Assembly: GCF_014697075.1 (NCBI RefSeq)
Contig: NZ_JACJRE010000010.1
Coordinates: 62,001 to 126,000, forward strand
Source of the DNA: Tolypothrix sp. FACHB-123
GTDB taxonomy: Bacteria > Cyanobacteriota > Cyanobacteriia > Cyanobacteriales > Nostocaceae
DNA: 64,000 bases
Reading direction: 5' to 3'
Positions 48,331-57,193 of the stretch are shown one piece after another. A program made the translations under genes and the position numbers. The notes beneath the pieces are model-generated. The model was not told the origin of the DNA. It did no database searches and saw only the letters and a program-made list of their open reading frames with translations. Position 1 is the first letter of the stretch. Each line of letters begins with the position of its first letter.

Positions 48331-48582
48331 TCTTTGGCAACAAACTTTCGTCACCAACCTTACCTCATCCATAGAGAACCTAATAGGAGATCCGACAAAC
48401 GTTATTAGGTTTCTTATTAGCGTTACTTCATTCATAAGAAACGTTATCAGAGATGTGACGAACCTTATAACGTTTCTTATCACTGTTATTTCATCCATAA
48501 AAACTGTTAATGCATTTGTGACGAAGGTTATAACGTTTCTTATCACTATTATTTCATTCATCGATAACCTGAATGCATTTGT
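48331..48582. repeat. 63-bp tandem repeat array
   Basis: Three clear 63-base units start at 48394, 48457 and 48520, each beginning GACRAA and containing CGTTTCTTAT or a variant and TTATTTCATCCATA or a variant; a degenerate unit precedes them at 48331. The period is exactly 21 codons. The minus strand is open across the array (48325-48591) and would encode a 21-residue repeat rich in Ile, Val, Asn and Phe (NEIIVIRNVITFVTNALTVF). Expression of that peptide is uncertain. Confidence 0.7.
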
Positions 48583-48813
48583 GACCAACAAGTCGCTTGT
48601 CTGTGCCGAGAAGTGACTCCAATCAATGAGAAATAGTGTTGTTATGAAGTCACATAAGCAAAACGGTGGCTTGCTCTAGCTTACGCATAATTACAGAATT
48701 ATACTGCAAATTTTTGTTAAAAAAAAGCCAAATATTTGTGAATTTCCCTGAGCCAGAATACAGCTTGTTTAAGACAAGCTAACACTAGAACATTTATTAG
48801 GAGTACATCTATT

Positions 48814-49206
48814 ATGCGTCCAAAACAGTCATCTCCCATTCTAAAAAAAGCTCAACTCAGAGCTTCTGGGCTGAAAGCTATCGATCCAAATATCGATTTT
48901 GGCAATGCTAACAGCTTGCAAAATATGCAACAAAAAATTGAGGAGTTACGTAATAAACTGAGTGCTCATAACACTGCTCTAGCTGTGATTAATGCTGCCA
49001 AAACAGAGATTGTAGAGCTAGAAAAAACCTTGAGCGATTTGTGTGAAACGATGCTGATGGGAGTTGCGGTGAAATACGGAAAAGATAGCCAAGAGTATGT
49101 CATGGCTGGTGGTGTGCGGAAAAGCGATCGCATTCGTAAAGGTACTAACACCCGCCTAAAAACTGTTACTGAAAAAACAACTAATGAGCCGGTGGAAACG
49201 GTATAG
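48814..49206 (+). CDS. Conserved hypothetical protein (130 aa)
   Basis: The ATG at 48814 follows a TTAGGAG ribosome-binding site at good spacing. The protein begins MRPKQSSPILKKAQLRASGL, has a central coiled coil (LQNMQQKIEELRNKLSAHNT, AAKTEIVELEKTLSDLCETM) and a conserved basic motif GGVRKSDRIRKGTNTRLK near the C-terminus. It belongs, by memory, to a small family found in several copies in filamentous cyanobacteria; no function is known. The basic tail could bind nucleic acid. No operon partner is evident. Confidence 0.75.
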   Translation: MRPKQSSPILKKAQLRASGLKAIDPNIDFGNANSLQNMQQKIEELRNKLSAHNTALAVINAAKTEIVELEKTLSDLCETMLMGVAVKYGKDSQEYVMAGGVRKSDRIRKGTNTRLKTVTEKTTNEPVETV

Positions 49207-49463
49207 ATATGGGCATGGGGCATGGGGCATGGGGCATTGGTGGTTTTCCTATGCTCTATCCCCTATGCTCGTGAAATTCCATTTTCTGTTAGTTAGTCTC
49301 CCACGCCAGCTTTTGGCACAACCAAACATGAAAATCTCATTCCCCGCGTCTATTTTCTAGCTAGACGGTTATGTGATTTTTCACACAACGAGGGCATGAA
49401 AATATCTCTTCCCTAGCCCCTAGTCCCTATTTTCTAGCTAGGGGTGGGATGAGTTGAATTTGG
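49207..49463. repeat. Intergenic region with two repeat blocks
   Basis: GGGGCAT heptamers (49209-49236) directly follow the upstream stop codon. At 49391-49434 lies the inverted second copy of the GGGACTAG/ATATTTTCAT repeat seen at 2791-2848. A CTAGCTAGGGG hairpin overlaps it. No gene is visible. Confidence 0.65.
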
Positions 49464-49823
49464 TTATCTTGGCAAGCATGGTATTTCCGGTATTTGCGGT
49501 ATTTGCGGCTGGGATTGCAATGGTAGTAATTGTGATTGATTAAGCTGACAAAGGCTAAAATAGGGAATATGCCTAGCGTTTTCTTGTTCGCGAATCCGCT
49601 GTTTTTCTTGGTCTGTTAGATGATTGATTCTATGGCAGAAGCTTTCGTTTCCTGTATTACATCTACGCTGTGCCTCATTCAAAAAATATCCAGTTACAGG
49701 TATTTCTCTAGCTTGTTCTTGGGGAAAAATGCTTGTATCTGCAATGGCCTGAGTTGGCGATGCAAGGAAGCAAGAGCTAAAACACACAACTGCTGTTATT
49801 AGTGTCTTATTTGTAGTCATCAT
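49464..49823 (-). CDS. Small exported hypothetical protein
   Basis: A 119-residue protein with a clear signal peptide (TLITAVVCFSSCFLASPTQA, cleavage near residue 28). The mature part contains four cysteines (RRCNTGNESFCHRINH, FSLCQLNQ, EIPCLPR), which could form two disulfides, and a Gln/Pro-rich tail. No known domain is recognised. A second ATG follows the first directly. It is transcribed leftward, just downstream of the Rpn-like gene (39-base gap), so the two and the CHAT gene may share a transcript. Confidence 0.65.
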   Translation of the reverse strand: MMTTNKTLITAVVCFSSCFLASPTQAIADTSIFPQEQAREIPVTGYFLNEAQRRCNTGNESFCHRINHLTDQEKQRIREQENARHIPYFSLCQLNQSQLLPLQSQPQIPQIPEIPCLPR

Positions 49824-49862
49824 AACTATATGATTTGTTGACGGTTAACTGTTATCCCTAAG

Positions 49863-50711
49863 TTACGCTAGGCTTTGGATAAATTCGTCTAATGAATTGA
49901 CAGCGATCGCTACAGCCATTAAATTTTCTAATTGTTCAACGCTTTGATTCTCCAGATTGGCTTGTACTGACTGGGGAATTTCGCCAAACCGCAGTCTTAA
50001 TACTTGGATCAACTGTCGCTGCGCACCTTGTTGTAAACCTTTTTGCTCTCCTTCGGTGAGAATTTCTTGATACCAAGGAGATTCGCGTAAAATAGACATA
50101 TCCCACCTCATGATTTGTTGAACTAAAGGAATCTCTAGTACAAAACTAGCAAAAAATGCTAGTAATGGTTCTAATTGATTAAATTGCTCTGAGGCTCGCA
50201 GTTGCTGTAATGCTCTTTGCACAACTGTTGCTTCTGCACCGCCTTGTAAAATGGGTACAAAGGGTAATAAGGATGGTAGGGGCTGGCGAAATACAATATC
50301 TGCTTCTACTTCCCACAAGTTAATGACGTTGTAATCTTGAATAGCGCGTAATCCCATAAATTCTGATTCGTAACTATTAACTATAGTGACGGTAGATGGG
50401 GGCGGTAAGATGTTGATTAGTACTGGATAGGTGGGTAGATTATACCGCTCTTGGGCTAAGGCTGCGTATGCTCTCATGCGTAAAGGCATATCTCTGGTAT
50501 AACGCAACTGTAATTCATTGAGAATCAAAAAATCTCCGTGGGTGTTGCTGTATGCTTTGACTAACACATCTGATTCTCGGCTAATCCACTGAAACTCAGA
50601 AGCTAAAATTTCTTTAGCTACAACATCAGATTGCTGTGTTACCCATTGTACCCACGCATCGGGAGCGAGGCTAATTAGTCGTTTACTGCCAATATCTGCT
50701 GCTTTGGACAC
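49863..50711 (-). CDS. Rpn/PD-(D/E)XK nuclease-family protein with DUF4351 tail
   Basis: A 282-residue protein starting at GTG 50711. The N-terminal half has the PD-(D/E)XK-like arrangement of cyanobacterial Rpn (recombination-promoting nuclease) relatives: the DFLILNELQLRY strand with the acidic and Glu-x-Gln motif, and a basic helix MPLRMRAYAALAQERY. The C-terminal about 60 residues (QRQLIQVLRLRFGEIPQSVQ, ENLMAVAIAVNSLDEFIQSL) match DUF4351, often fused to these nucleases. These genes are numerous in Nostocales and may promote recombination or move on their own. It lies 58 bases downstream of a giant TPR-CHAT gene on the same strand. Confidence 0.82.
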   Translation of the reverse strand: MSKAADIGSKRLISLAPDAWVQWVTQQSDVVAKEILASEFQWISRESDVLVKAYSNTHGDFLILNELQLRYTRDMPLRMRAYAALAQERYNLPTYPVLINILPPPSTVTIVNSYESEFMGLRAIQDYNVINLWEVEADIVFRQPLPSLLPFVPILQGGAEATVVQRALQQLRASEQFNQLEPLLAFFASFVLEIPLVQQIMRWDMSILRESPWYQEILTEGEQKGLQQGAQRQLIQVLRLRFGEIPQSVQANLENQSVEQLENLMAVAIAVNSLDEFIQSLA

Positions 50712-50717
50712 GGGTTA

Positions 50718-50756
50718 ACAATTCAAAATTCAAAATTCAAAATTAAGTATTCAAAA
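50718..50756. repeat. STRR (ATTCAAA heptamers)
   Basis: CAATTCAAAATTCAAAATTC-type repeats occupy the short gap between the CHAT gene stop and the Rpn-like gene start, so they would lie inside a shared transcript. Confidence 0.75.
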
Positions 50757-50769
50757 ATATACAGCTAAT

Positions 50770-53700
50770 TTATAAGCCATTACCAATTAAAATGAACGGT
50801 GCCCAGTAAAAAGGGTGATTGAGATTTTGGCTGATTTGTGGTTGTTTGTTGTTAATGGTTGCATATTTGCCTGTAATTAAGGCGATTTGCGCTTGGCGTA
50901 GGGCTTCGGCTTTGGTGGTTTTGCCTTGTGCCATGATAGTATAAAAGGCATTCATCAAGGCTTGAGTACCACCGTCATCTACTGACCATAAGGTAGCGAT
51001 CGCAGCTCTAGCACCGGTTTGTTGTATCTGATAGCCAAAACCGAGAATTTCTCTACCGTCACCTAAGCGATCGCCTAGACCGGTTTCGCAGGCTGAAAGT
51101 ACTACTAAATCGACGTTGGGTAAGCGCCAATTTTTGATATCTCTTAAGGTGGCGCGATCGCCATTACCAAATAAAATAAATGATTCTTCTGGTTGTCCGC
51201 TAGTGAATGCGGCGTGAGTAGCTAGATGAACGACAGAATAATCGTTCATTTCTAAGACTATATCTTGATTAAATTGCCGATCTAACAGTTTTTTGGTGCG
51301 GGGAACGGTTTGTGCGAGGGTTTCGACTTCCACACCTGCAAAGGGTAAGCCGGAGAATTTAAACTTTTGCGAGCCGACTTCAATAGTATAGCTACCTTCG
51401 GTGAAGGCTGCGGCTAAAACATTTAACTGTGGCTGGGGTTTGGTGTTGAGGTCGGTTAAGCTGACGGCTGTGATATTATTTATACCGTAGCGCTGGACTA
51501 ACCATTGTTGACCATCATACAGAGCAGCTAAGGGAATATAACGCAGTTGTCCGTCGGGAGCGTAGATGATGGTTTTGGCTTTGGCTTGGGCTAGGTCGTT
51601 TTCTAGGGGCTTAACGAGCCAATTATACAGCTTTTGGGCGGGAATTTTGGCGTTAGCGGTACGGTTGGGCAATATTGAACGAAACTCAGCAATTACCCGG
51701 TTAAGCTCTGTTTGTTTAACTGCAACGGTGCGGCGAATTGGGGGTGCGTAGGGGGTGACTAATACCAATTCTAAGCGATCGCTTAAAACGAAGGGATAGA
51801 GAATGACAGCATCTTGCTGGAGTTTTTTCAGGTTATCTTGCAAAGCGCTGGCGGAAGATTCTAAATTAAAGCTTTGTCCTTGGGTAGTTTGTTGGAGTTG
51901 AACCACCCATTCCCGGACTTTGGGACTTTCGAGGAAGCTGTTAAACTGTTTGGTAACTTCCTGCTGATTTTTCCGCAATTCCAGGATACGCTGTTTTTGC
52001 GCTGGGGTGCGGTTGGTAACGTTAATGCTTTCGAGTTGCGCGAGTTCTTTACCAAATGCGATCGCTTGATCGATTTGTGCTGTCATTCCTTGACGAATCT
52101 GCTGTTCTTGCGGAAGTTCCGCGACACCTTGAGCAGTATTCGAGCTTCCGCGCACGTTGCGCAGATAGTCTTCTAGTTCTTGGACTTTGAGTAAATCTAG
52201 TACCCGTTGCGCTTCTAAAACGCGGTTTTGTTGAAGGAGGATATCCGCTAAATGGCGATAATCTTTAGCGATGGTTTCGGTGTAAGATTGTTGGTATTCT
52301 TTGGGGAGTTCTCTGATATTTTGGCGAATGGCTTCCCTGGCATTAACTGATTGTTTAAAGAAGATGATTGCTAATTCTGGTTTGTTTTGTTTTTCGAGTA
52401 AGTAACCGATACTATTGAGAACGCTTCCCTCACCTTCTTTATTACCGATTTCTTGCGCAATGACTAAACTTTGCTGTAATAACTTTCCAGATGCATCATA
52501 CTTTTCTTGCGCAAAGTAAACCTTACCAAGATTATGGAGAATTACCCCTTCTGCACGCCGAAAGCCGAATTGTTGATATGTGGTTAAGGCTGGCTGTAAA
52601 AAGTCTAAGGCTAATTGATATTTTTTCTGCTTGAAGTAAACCAAGCCGATACTGTTAAATGTTGTGGATTCGAGTAATTTTTGCGCTTTTTTCTCATCAA
52701 CTTTTTTGACAACTTTTAAAGCTTGTCGATAATAATCTAAAGCTAAATCATACTTCTCTTGTTTGTAATGAATATTCCCGATCGCATTGAGGGCGTTGAC
52801 TTCTCCTTTAAAATCACCAATACTCTCGCCGTTGTTAGCAATTAAAGTAGGTTTTCTCGCAATTTTTAAAGCATCATTATAGTATTTTACCGCGAGATCA
52901 TACTGTCCTAACACTTCGTAAATTCTGCCAATATTAAACTCAACTCCCACCCAATGTCCTAAAATTTCGTTGCGAATCGGTAAAGCTTGATGATAGTAAT
53001 CTAAAGCTAATTTATATTCTCCCAAACTGCTGTAAGCTATTGCCATTTGGTTGAATGTCCGCAATTTTGTTTCCTGCTGACCGAGTTTTGTAGTAATATC
53101 TACAACTTGCTGATATTTCTCTATAGCTTGGCGATATTGTCCTTTGCGAGAAAGTTCTCCTCCTCGCTGATAGTAAATCTTCCCAATAGCGTTGAGACTA
53201 GCTTTTTCGTTGGATGTATCGCCTATCTCTTTGTAAATAGATAAAGCTTGCTGATAGTATGTTAATGCTTGCTGCTCATTTTTTTGACGATTATAAACTT
53301 CTGCCAATTCATAGAACGAGTGAGCGATTCCGGCTTTATCTCCTAGCTGCTGATACTTTGCTAAAGCTGCTTCTAGGGTTTTAATCGCTCTAGAGTATTC
53401 CTGATTTCTAGATTGTCTGTCACCTTCTTGAAATAAGCGATCGCCTTTAAGTTTATCTTGCGTCTGCGAAAAAAATATAACTCCACCTTCTGGCTTAAAA
53501 GTCGTAACTTTACCAGATGCAAACTGAATTTTTACATCTTGATAATTTACCGCACCACTCAGGGGAGGTTTACTGAGGAGAGTTGCTTGATTATTGGCGC
53601 TTTTAACAATTTCTTGTTGCATCGCTAAGGCTTGTTGCGATGCGGCTAAAGCGGCTGGAGTTTGTCCTAATTTTTCGTAAACTAATCCCATTTGCGTGAG

Positions 53701-56364
53701 AATTACCGCTTCCCAAGGACGATTTTTTTGCTGGCGGACAATTGCTAAAGCTTGCTGGTAAGCTTGCAAAGCCAATTGATATCTTTCTTGGAGGTATTGT
53801 CCTTGAGAAGTGTAACTATTTCCCGCCGCAAATAGCACAACAGCGTCACCTTCTAGCCTGTCGATTTGCACCAGTGGTTTTTTGGTTTCATCTCTCCCCA
53901 CTTCTGTAATCAGGATGGCTTGTTTACCAGCGATTTCTTCTACAGTATTGTTAGTAATTTCCTGCTTAAATACAACTGCTTGCTGACGATATGATTCTGC
54001 GGCTTGGGGTTGTCCTAGTTTATCGTAAATTGTGGCGATACTTTTGAGAATTGCTTCGCGGTTTGGCTGAAATTCCGCAATTTTATAGCGGCGAAAATAT
54101 GCGGATTTACCATACTGACGCCAGAGAAATTCTGCTGAAGAAAGGGAACTTTGATATTGAGAATCGCGCGCGATCGCCAATGCTTTTTGGTAAGCTTCTA
54201 AAGCAGCAGGGTATTGTCCTAAATTTTCGTAAGCTTTCCCAATCTGTATGAGCAAATGCGGTACTTGGATAGCAAGATGATTAGGACTATTTGACTGACT
54301 TGCGATCGCCAGCAATTCCTGGTAAATCTGTAAAGCAGCTTGATGTTGTCCCAATGCGGCGTAAGCTGCTCCCATGCTGCGTTTAATGCGCTGTTCCTGA
54401 TGATTATCAGCACCTTCCAAAGCTTCTCTGCGCTCAGTTTTTTTGGTTTCCATCTCTGCGCGGAGAATTGCTAAAGCTTCCTTGTAGGAATCCAACGCAT
54501 TTTGATATTGTCCGAGTGCTTGGTAGATATCCCCCATATTAGTCAGGGTATCTTCTACTTCATTTTCCGCAAAACTTTCCCAAGACGCAGTTCCCGCGAC
54601 TACCTGGATTCTTTGTCCCCGTTTCTCCATTGCAGAGATTTCTTCAGGAGTCTTAAAAGTTTCAACTGTAGTAATCGCCTGAGTAATTGGTTCTCCTGAA
54701 CCTACCTTAATTAAACCATTACTAATTGCATCTGTGAGTTTAATTCCCTCTGTGGAATCAACATTGACTTTTGTACCGTATGCGACGCGGATAGTATAAG
54801 GTATTGGCGCTTTTGCTGCTTGTTCCCCCACCTCGCGCCTCATTGCTAGACTTTCCTGGTAATGCTGGAAAGCAACTCGCAACAATCCCTGGATTTCGTA
54901 CATTCTCCCCATCTGATTGAGAATTACCCATTCCCAAGGACGATTCTTTTGCTGGCGGACAATGGCTAAGGCTTGCTGATAAGATGCTAAAGCGGCTTGA
55001 TATCTTCCTTGGAAGGCGTGAGCGTCACCATTTCTGTAATGAGTTAAGGCTTCTCCTTCCAAAAAAGTAATTAAAGTTGGTCTTTTGTTGGGTGTATGAT
55101 AAGTAACCAGAATCCCTTGTTTGACAATATGCGTAGGCCAGAAAATATGGATACCCATATCTCGCCTAATCGCTAATGCTTGTTCTTGATATTCCTGTGC
55201 GGTTTGCGGTTCTCCCTTGTCGAAGTAGTAAATATAGCCAGTACTATTCAGTATCTTTTCTTCCAAAAAGCGATCGCCTATTTGTCGCACTACAGGTAAA
55301 GCTTGTTTAAAATAATCTATAGCAGCATCCGGCTGTTTGCGTCCTTCATTTTTATAAGTAAACCCCATCGCAGTCAGGATTTTCCCTTCTAAAGGACGAT
55401 GCTTAATTTCTCGCGCTATAGTTAAAGCTTGTTCGTAGAAATCCAACGCAATCGGTCGAGAATCTCTTTGTGGATCTACTTTCCAGTTGTAATCTTTCCC
55501 TAAATTAAAGATAACAGTTGCTTCCCCAGAGCGACTACCTACTTCACGCATCTTTGCTAAAGCTTGCTTGTAAAAATCTAAAGCATCTTCCTTCTTACCC
55601 AAAGCAGCGTAACTCATCCCCATACCGTTGAGACTCCAGCCAACCCCCGCATCGTTACTAGCAGCACGCATAATAGCTAAAGCTTGCTCGTAATACTTGA
55701 GAACATCGTTATATGGCTTAATTTCTTCTGGTTTCTTAATTTTCTGGTAGTATAGCTGCAACTGAATATAACTTAAATAAGTATTTCCCAACCCAATCAG
55801 CGTATTTGCTTCCCCGACTTTATCCTTAACAGTACGCCGAATTAATAAAGCTTCCTGGTAATATTTGAGGGCAGTTTCATACTTGCCTTGAGTTTCGTAA
55901 ACTGCGGCGATATGATGCAAAGATACGCCTTCCCCCGGAAGATTACTCAATTCTCGGAAAATTGCTAAAGCTTGTTCGTGCTGTTTCAGCGCTGTTTGCG
56001 TTTCCCCCAGATTCCGGTAAACTTCTCCTAGCTTATTGAGAGTTTCAGCTTCGGGAATGCGTATAATAGAGCGATCGCTAACTTGACGATAAATTTCTAA
56101 TGCAGTTTGCAAAGACTCCAACGCAGCAGCAAATTGACTAGTTTCTAGTTGTTTACTCCCCACCGTAAAAAACTGATCCGCTTTCGTTTTCGTCGGGTTA
56201 GGGGTTTGAGCTAACACTTGGGTATTTGCAACTACTTGCGCTGTAAAAACTGAATCTTCAGCCAAGCCAAAGCTTACCAATCCGCCATCAATCAAAAAAC
56301 TAGCCAAGAAAGTAGTCAGCGCAGTCAATCCCATTTTTGGGGTTAGCATCGAAAAATTCCCCAT
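50770..56364 (-). CDS. Giant TPR-CHAT protein (1864 aa)
   Basis: A signal-peptide-like N-terminus (MGLTALTTFLASFLIDGG, about 11-35) is followed by some twenty TPR units to about residue 1330, a coiled-coil stretch (about 1390-1480), and a C-terminal CHAT domain with dyad His1717 (VHLATHAAF) and Cys1759 (LSACETGLGD). The TPR array is broken by non-TPR inserts of 30-90 residues (for example TPEEISAMEKRGQRIQVVAG and KPLVQIDRLEGDAVVLFAAG). Two large blocks share QQALAIVRQQKNRPWE exactly, showing internal duplication. CHAT domains are caspase-like proteases; TPRs recruit partners. Possible roles are regulated proteolysis, cell death or envelope assembly. An Rpn-type nuclease gene follows closely. 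Confidence 0.92.
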   Translation of the reverse strand: MGNFSMLTPKMGLTALTTFLASFLIDGGLVSFGLAEDSVFTAQVVANTQVLAQTPNPTKTKADQFFTVGSKQLETSQFAAALESLQTALEIYRQVSDRSIIRIPEAETLNKLGEVYRNLGETQTALKQHEQALAIFRELSNLPGEGVSLHHIAAVYETQGKYETALKYYQEALLIRRTVKDKVGEANTLIGLGNTYLSYIQLQLYYQKIKKPEEIKPYNDVLKYYEQALAIMRAASNDAGVGWSLNGMGMSYAALGKKEDALDFYKQALAKMREVGSRSGEATVIFNLGKDYNWKVDPQRDSRPIALDFYEQALTIAREIKHRPLEGKILTAMGFTYKNEGRKQPDAAIDYFKQALPVVRQIGDRFLEEKILNSTGYIYYFDKGEPQTAQEYQEQALAIRRDMGIHIFWPTHIVKQGILVTYHTPNKRPTLITFLEGEALTHYRNGDAHAFQGRYQAALASYQQALAIVRQQKNRPWEWVILNQMGRMYEIQGLLRVAFQHYQESLAMRREVGEQAAKAPIPYTIRVAYGTKVNVDSTEGIKLTDAISNGLIKVGSGEPITQAITTVETFKTPEEISAMEKRGQRIQVVAGTASWESFAENEVEDTLTNMGDIYQALGQYQNALDSYKEALAILRAEMETKKTERREALEGADNHQEQRIKRSMGAAYAALGQHQAALQIYQELLAIASQSNSPNHLAIQVPHLLIQIGKAYENLGQYPAALEAYQKALAIARDSQYQSSLSSAEFLWRQYGKSAYFRRYKIAEFQPNREAILKSIATIYDKLGQPQAAESYRQQAVVFKQEITNNTVEEIAGKQAILITEVGRDETKKPLVQIDRLEGDAVVLFAAGNSYTSQGQYLQERYQLALQAYQQALAIVRQQKNRPWEAVILTQMGLVYEKLGQTPAALAASQQALAMQQEIVKSANNQATLLSKPPLSGAVNYQDVKIQFASGKVTTFKPEGGVIFFSQTQDKLKGDRLFQEGDRQSRNQEYSRAIKTLEAALAKYQQLGDKAGIAHSFYELAEVYNRQKNEQQALTYYQQALSIYKEIGDTSNEKASLNAIGKIYYQRGGELSRKGQYRQAIEKYQQVVDITTKLGQQETKLRTFNQMAIAYSSLGEYKLALDYYHQALPIRNEILGHWVGVEFNIGRIYEVLGQYDLAVKYYNDALKIARKPTLIANNGESIGDFKGEVNALNAIGNIHYKQEKYDLALDYYRQALKVVKKVDEKKAQKLLESTTFNSIGLVYFKQKKYQLALDFLQPALTTYQQFGFRRAEGVILHNLGKVYFAQEKYDASGKLLQQSLVIAQEIGNKEGEGSVLNSIGYLLEKQNKPELAIIFFKQSVNAREAIRQNIRELPKEYQQSYTETIAKDYRHLADILLQQNRVLEAQRVLDLLKVQELEDYLRNVRGSSNTAQGVAELPQEQQIRQGMTAQIDQAIAFGKELAQLESINVTNRTPAQKQRILELRKNQQEVTKQFNSFLESPKVREWVVQLQQTTQGQSFNLESSASALQDNLKKLQQDAVILYPFVLSDRLELVLVTPYAPPIRRTVAVKQTELNRVIAEFRSILPNRTANAKIPAQKLYNWLVKPLENDLAQAKAKTIIYAPDGQLRYIPLAALYDGQQWLVQRYGINNITAVSLTDLNTKPQPQLNVLAAAFTEGSYTIEVGSQKFKFSGLPFAGVEVETLAQTVPRTKKLLDRQFNQDIVLEMNDYSVVHLATHAAFTSGQPEESFILFGNGDRATLRDIKNWRLPNVDLVVLSACETGLGDRLGDGREILGFGYQIQQTGARAAIATLWSVDDGGTQALMNAFYTIMAQGKTTKAEALRQAQIALITGKYATINNKQPQISQNLNHPFYWAPFILIGNGL

Positions 56365-56575
56365 CTTTGTTAACCAGACTTATCAGTTTTAACAATTAAA
56401 TCTTCACTAATAACACTTAGAATTACGAAAAAATACATAATTATTGATACAATCTCAACAAGGCATGTTATATCTTGAAAGCAGCAGGGGATTGAGGGTT
56501 TTTGTAGTTTAGCGCGCGATCGCAATCATATAGATATTGTTGCGTACCTACTTAGTGTGTGATGATGGAATTACG
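56365..56575. other. Intergenic region upstream of the giant CHAT gene
   Basis: AT-rich, containing the presumed CHAT-gene promoter and one HIP1-like site near 56517. Nothing else is recognised; it runs into the tandem array at 56576. Confidence 0.4.
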
Positions 56576-56844
56576 GAAATGAGAAAGCAAACCGCAGTTT
56601 GAGAAAGCAATATCAGCTTTTGTTTGCTAAATATACCGAAATGAGAAAGCAAACCCCGGTTTGAGAAAGCAATATCAGCTTTTGCTTGCTAAATATACCG
56701 AAATGAGAAAGCAAACCGCAGTTTGAGAAAGCAATATCAGCTTTTGCTTGCTGAATATACTGAAATGAGAAAACAAATCGCGTTATGAGAAAACAAATCG
56801 CGTTATGAGAAAGCAAATCGCGTTATGAGAAAGCAAATCGCATA
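56576..56844. repeat. Nested tandem repeat array (62 bp x3, then 20 bp x4)
   Basis: Three 62-base units begin at 56576, 56638 and 56700 (GAAATGAGAAAGCAAACC, ... AGCTTTTGCTTGCT), nearly identical. They are followed directly by four 20-base units at 56765-56844 of the form ATGAGAAARCAAATCGCGTT. The 20-base unit is a shortened version of the left end of the 62-base unit, so the array grew at two scales. Open frames across it are a by-product of the repeat. Confidence 0.85.
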
Positions 56845-56862
56845 ACCACAATACCAATAGAA

Positions 56863-56953
56863 GTTTTCAATATCTTCCCCGTCAAGGGGATGGAAACTTT
56901 AGTAGTGTCTACATTGAAATTTTCATCAATGTAGAGTTTTCAATATCTTCCCT
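56863..56953. CRISPR. Possible CRISPR remnant: one repeat, one spacer, one truncated repeat
   Basis: A 35-base block at 56863-56897 (GTTTTCAATATCTTCCCC, GTCAAGGGGATGGAAAC) has the form of a reversed cyanobacterial CRISPR repeat, with a CCCC-GTCAA-GGGG stem and GGAAAC end. After 38 bases the first 18 bases recur at 56936-56953 with one mismatch. The spacing fits a repeat-spacer-repeat unit with a truncated second repeat. No cas gene is in the window. Against it, the 38-base spacer contains a ten-base inverted repeat (TCTACATTGA/TCAATGTAGA), unusual for a spacer, so another short repeat is possible. Confidence 0.4.
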
Positions 56954-57193
56954 AACTCCGTGTAACCATTAGCAAAAGGACTTCAGTCTTCAAATAAGGA
57001 CTGAAGTCCTCACTACCAGCCTTTCATAATTTCCACGATTCTACTGAGAAAGAGTGATTGACACCAATGACAATTGTTGTGCCCTCAAGAATAATTGAGA
57101 TTGCATCAACAGTATTTAAATTGTTATAAAATCTGCGGAACATAGTAATGTAAAGCCCAGTCAAGATAGCCGAATTGAGCAGAGATTTAAACA
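56954..57193. other. Intergenic region upstream of small membrane protein
   Basis: Contains an imperfect GGACTTCAGTC/GACTGAAGTCC inverted repeat (56980-57010), a common Nostocales palindrome. The promoter of the gene at 57194 should lie here. No gene is seen. Confidence 0.45.

Noticed and set aside
56613-56816. 67-codon minus-strand frame in the nested repeats
   Set aside because: It arises from the tandem repeat; the 62-base and 20-base units are not multiples of three, so the repeat is not maintained as coding sequence.
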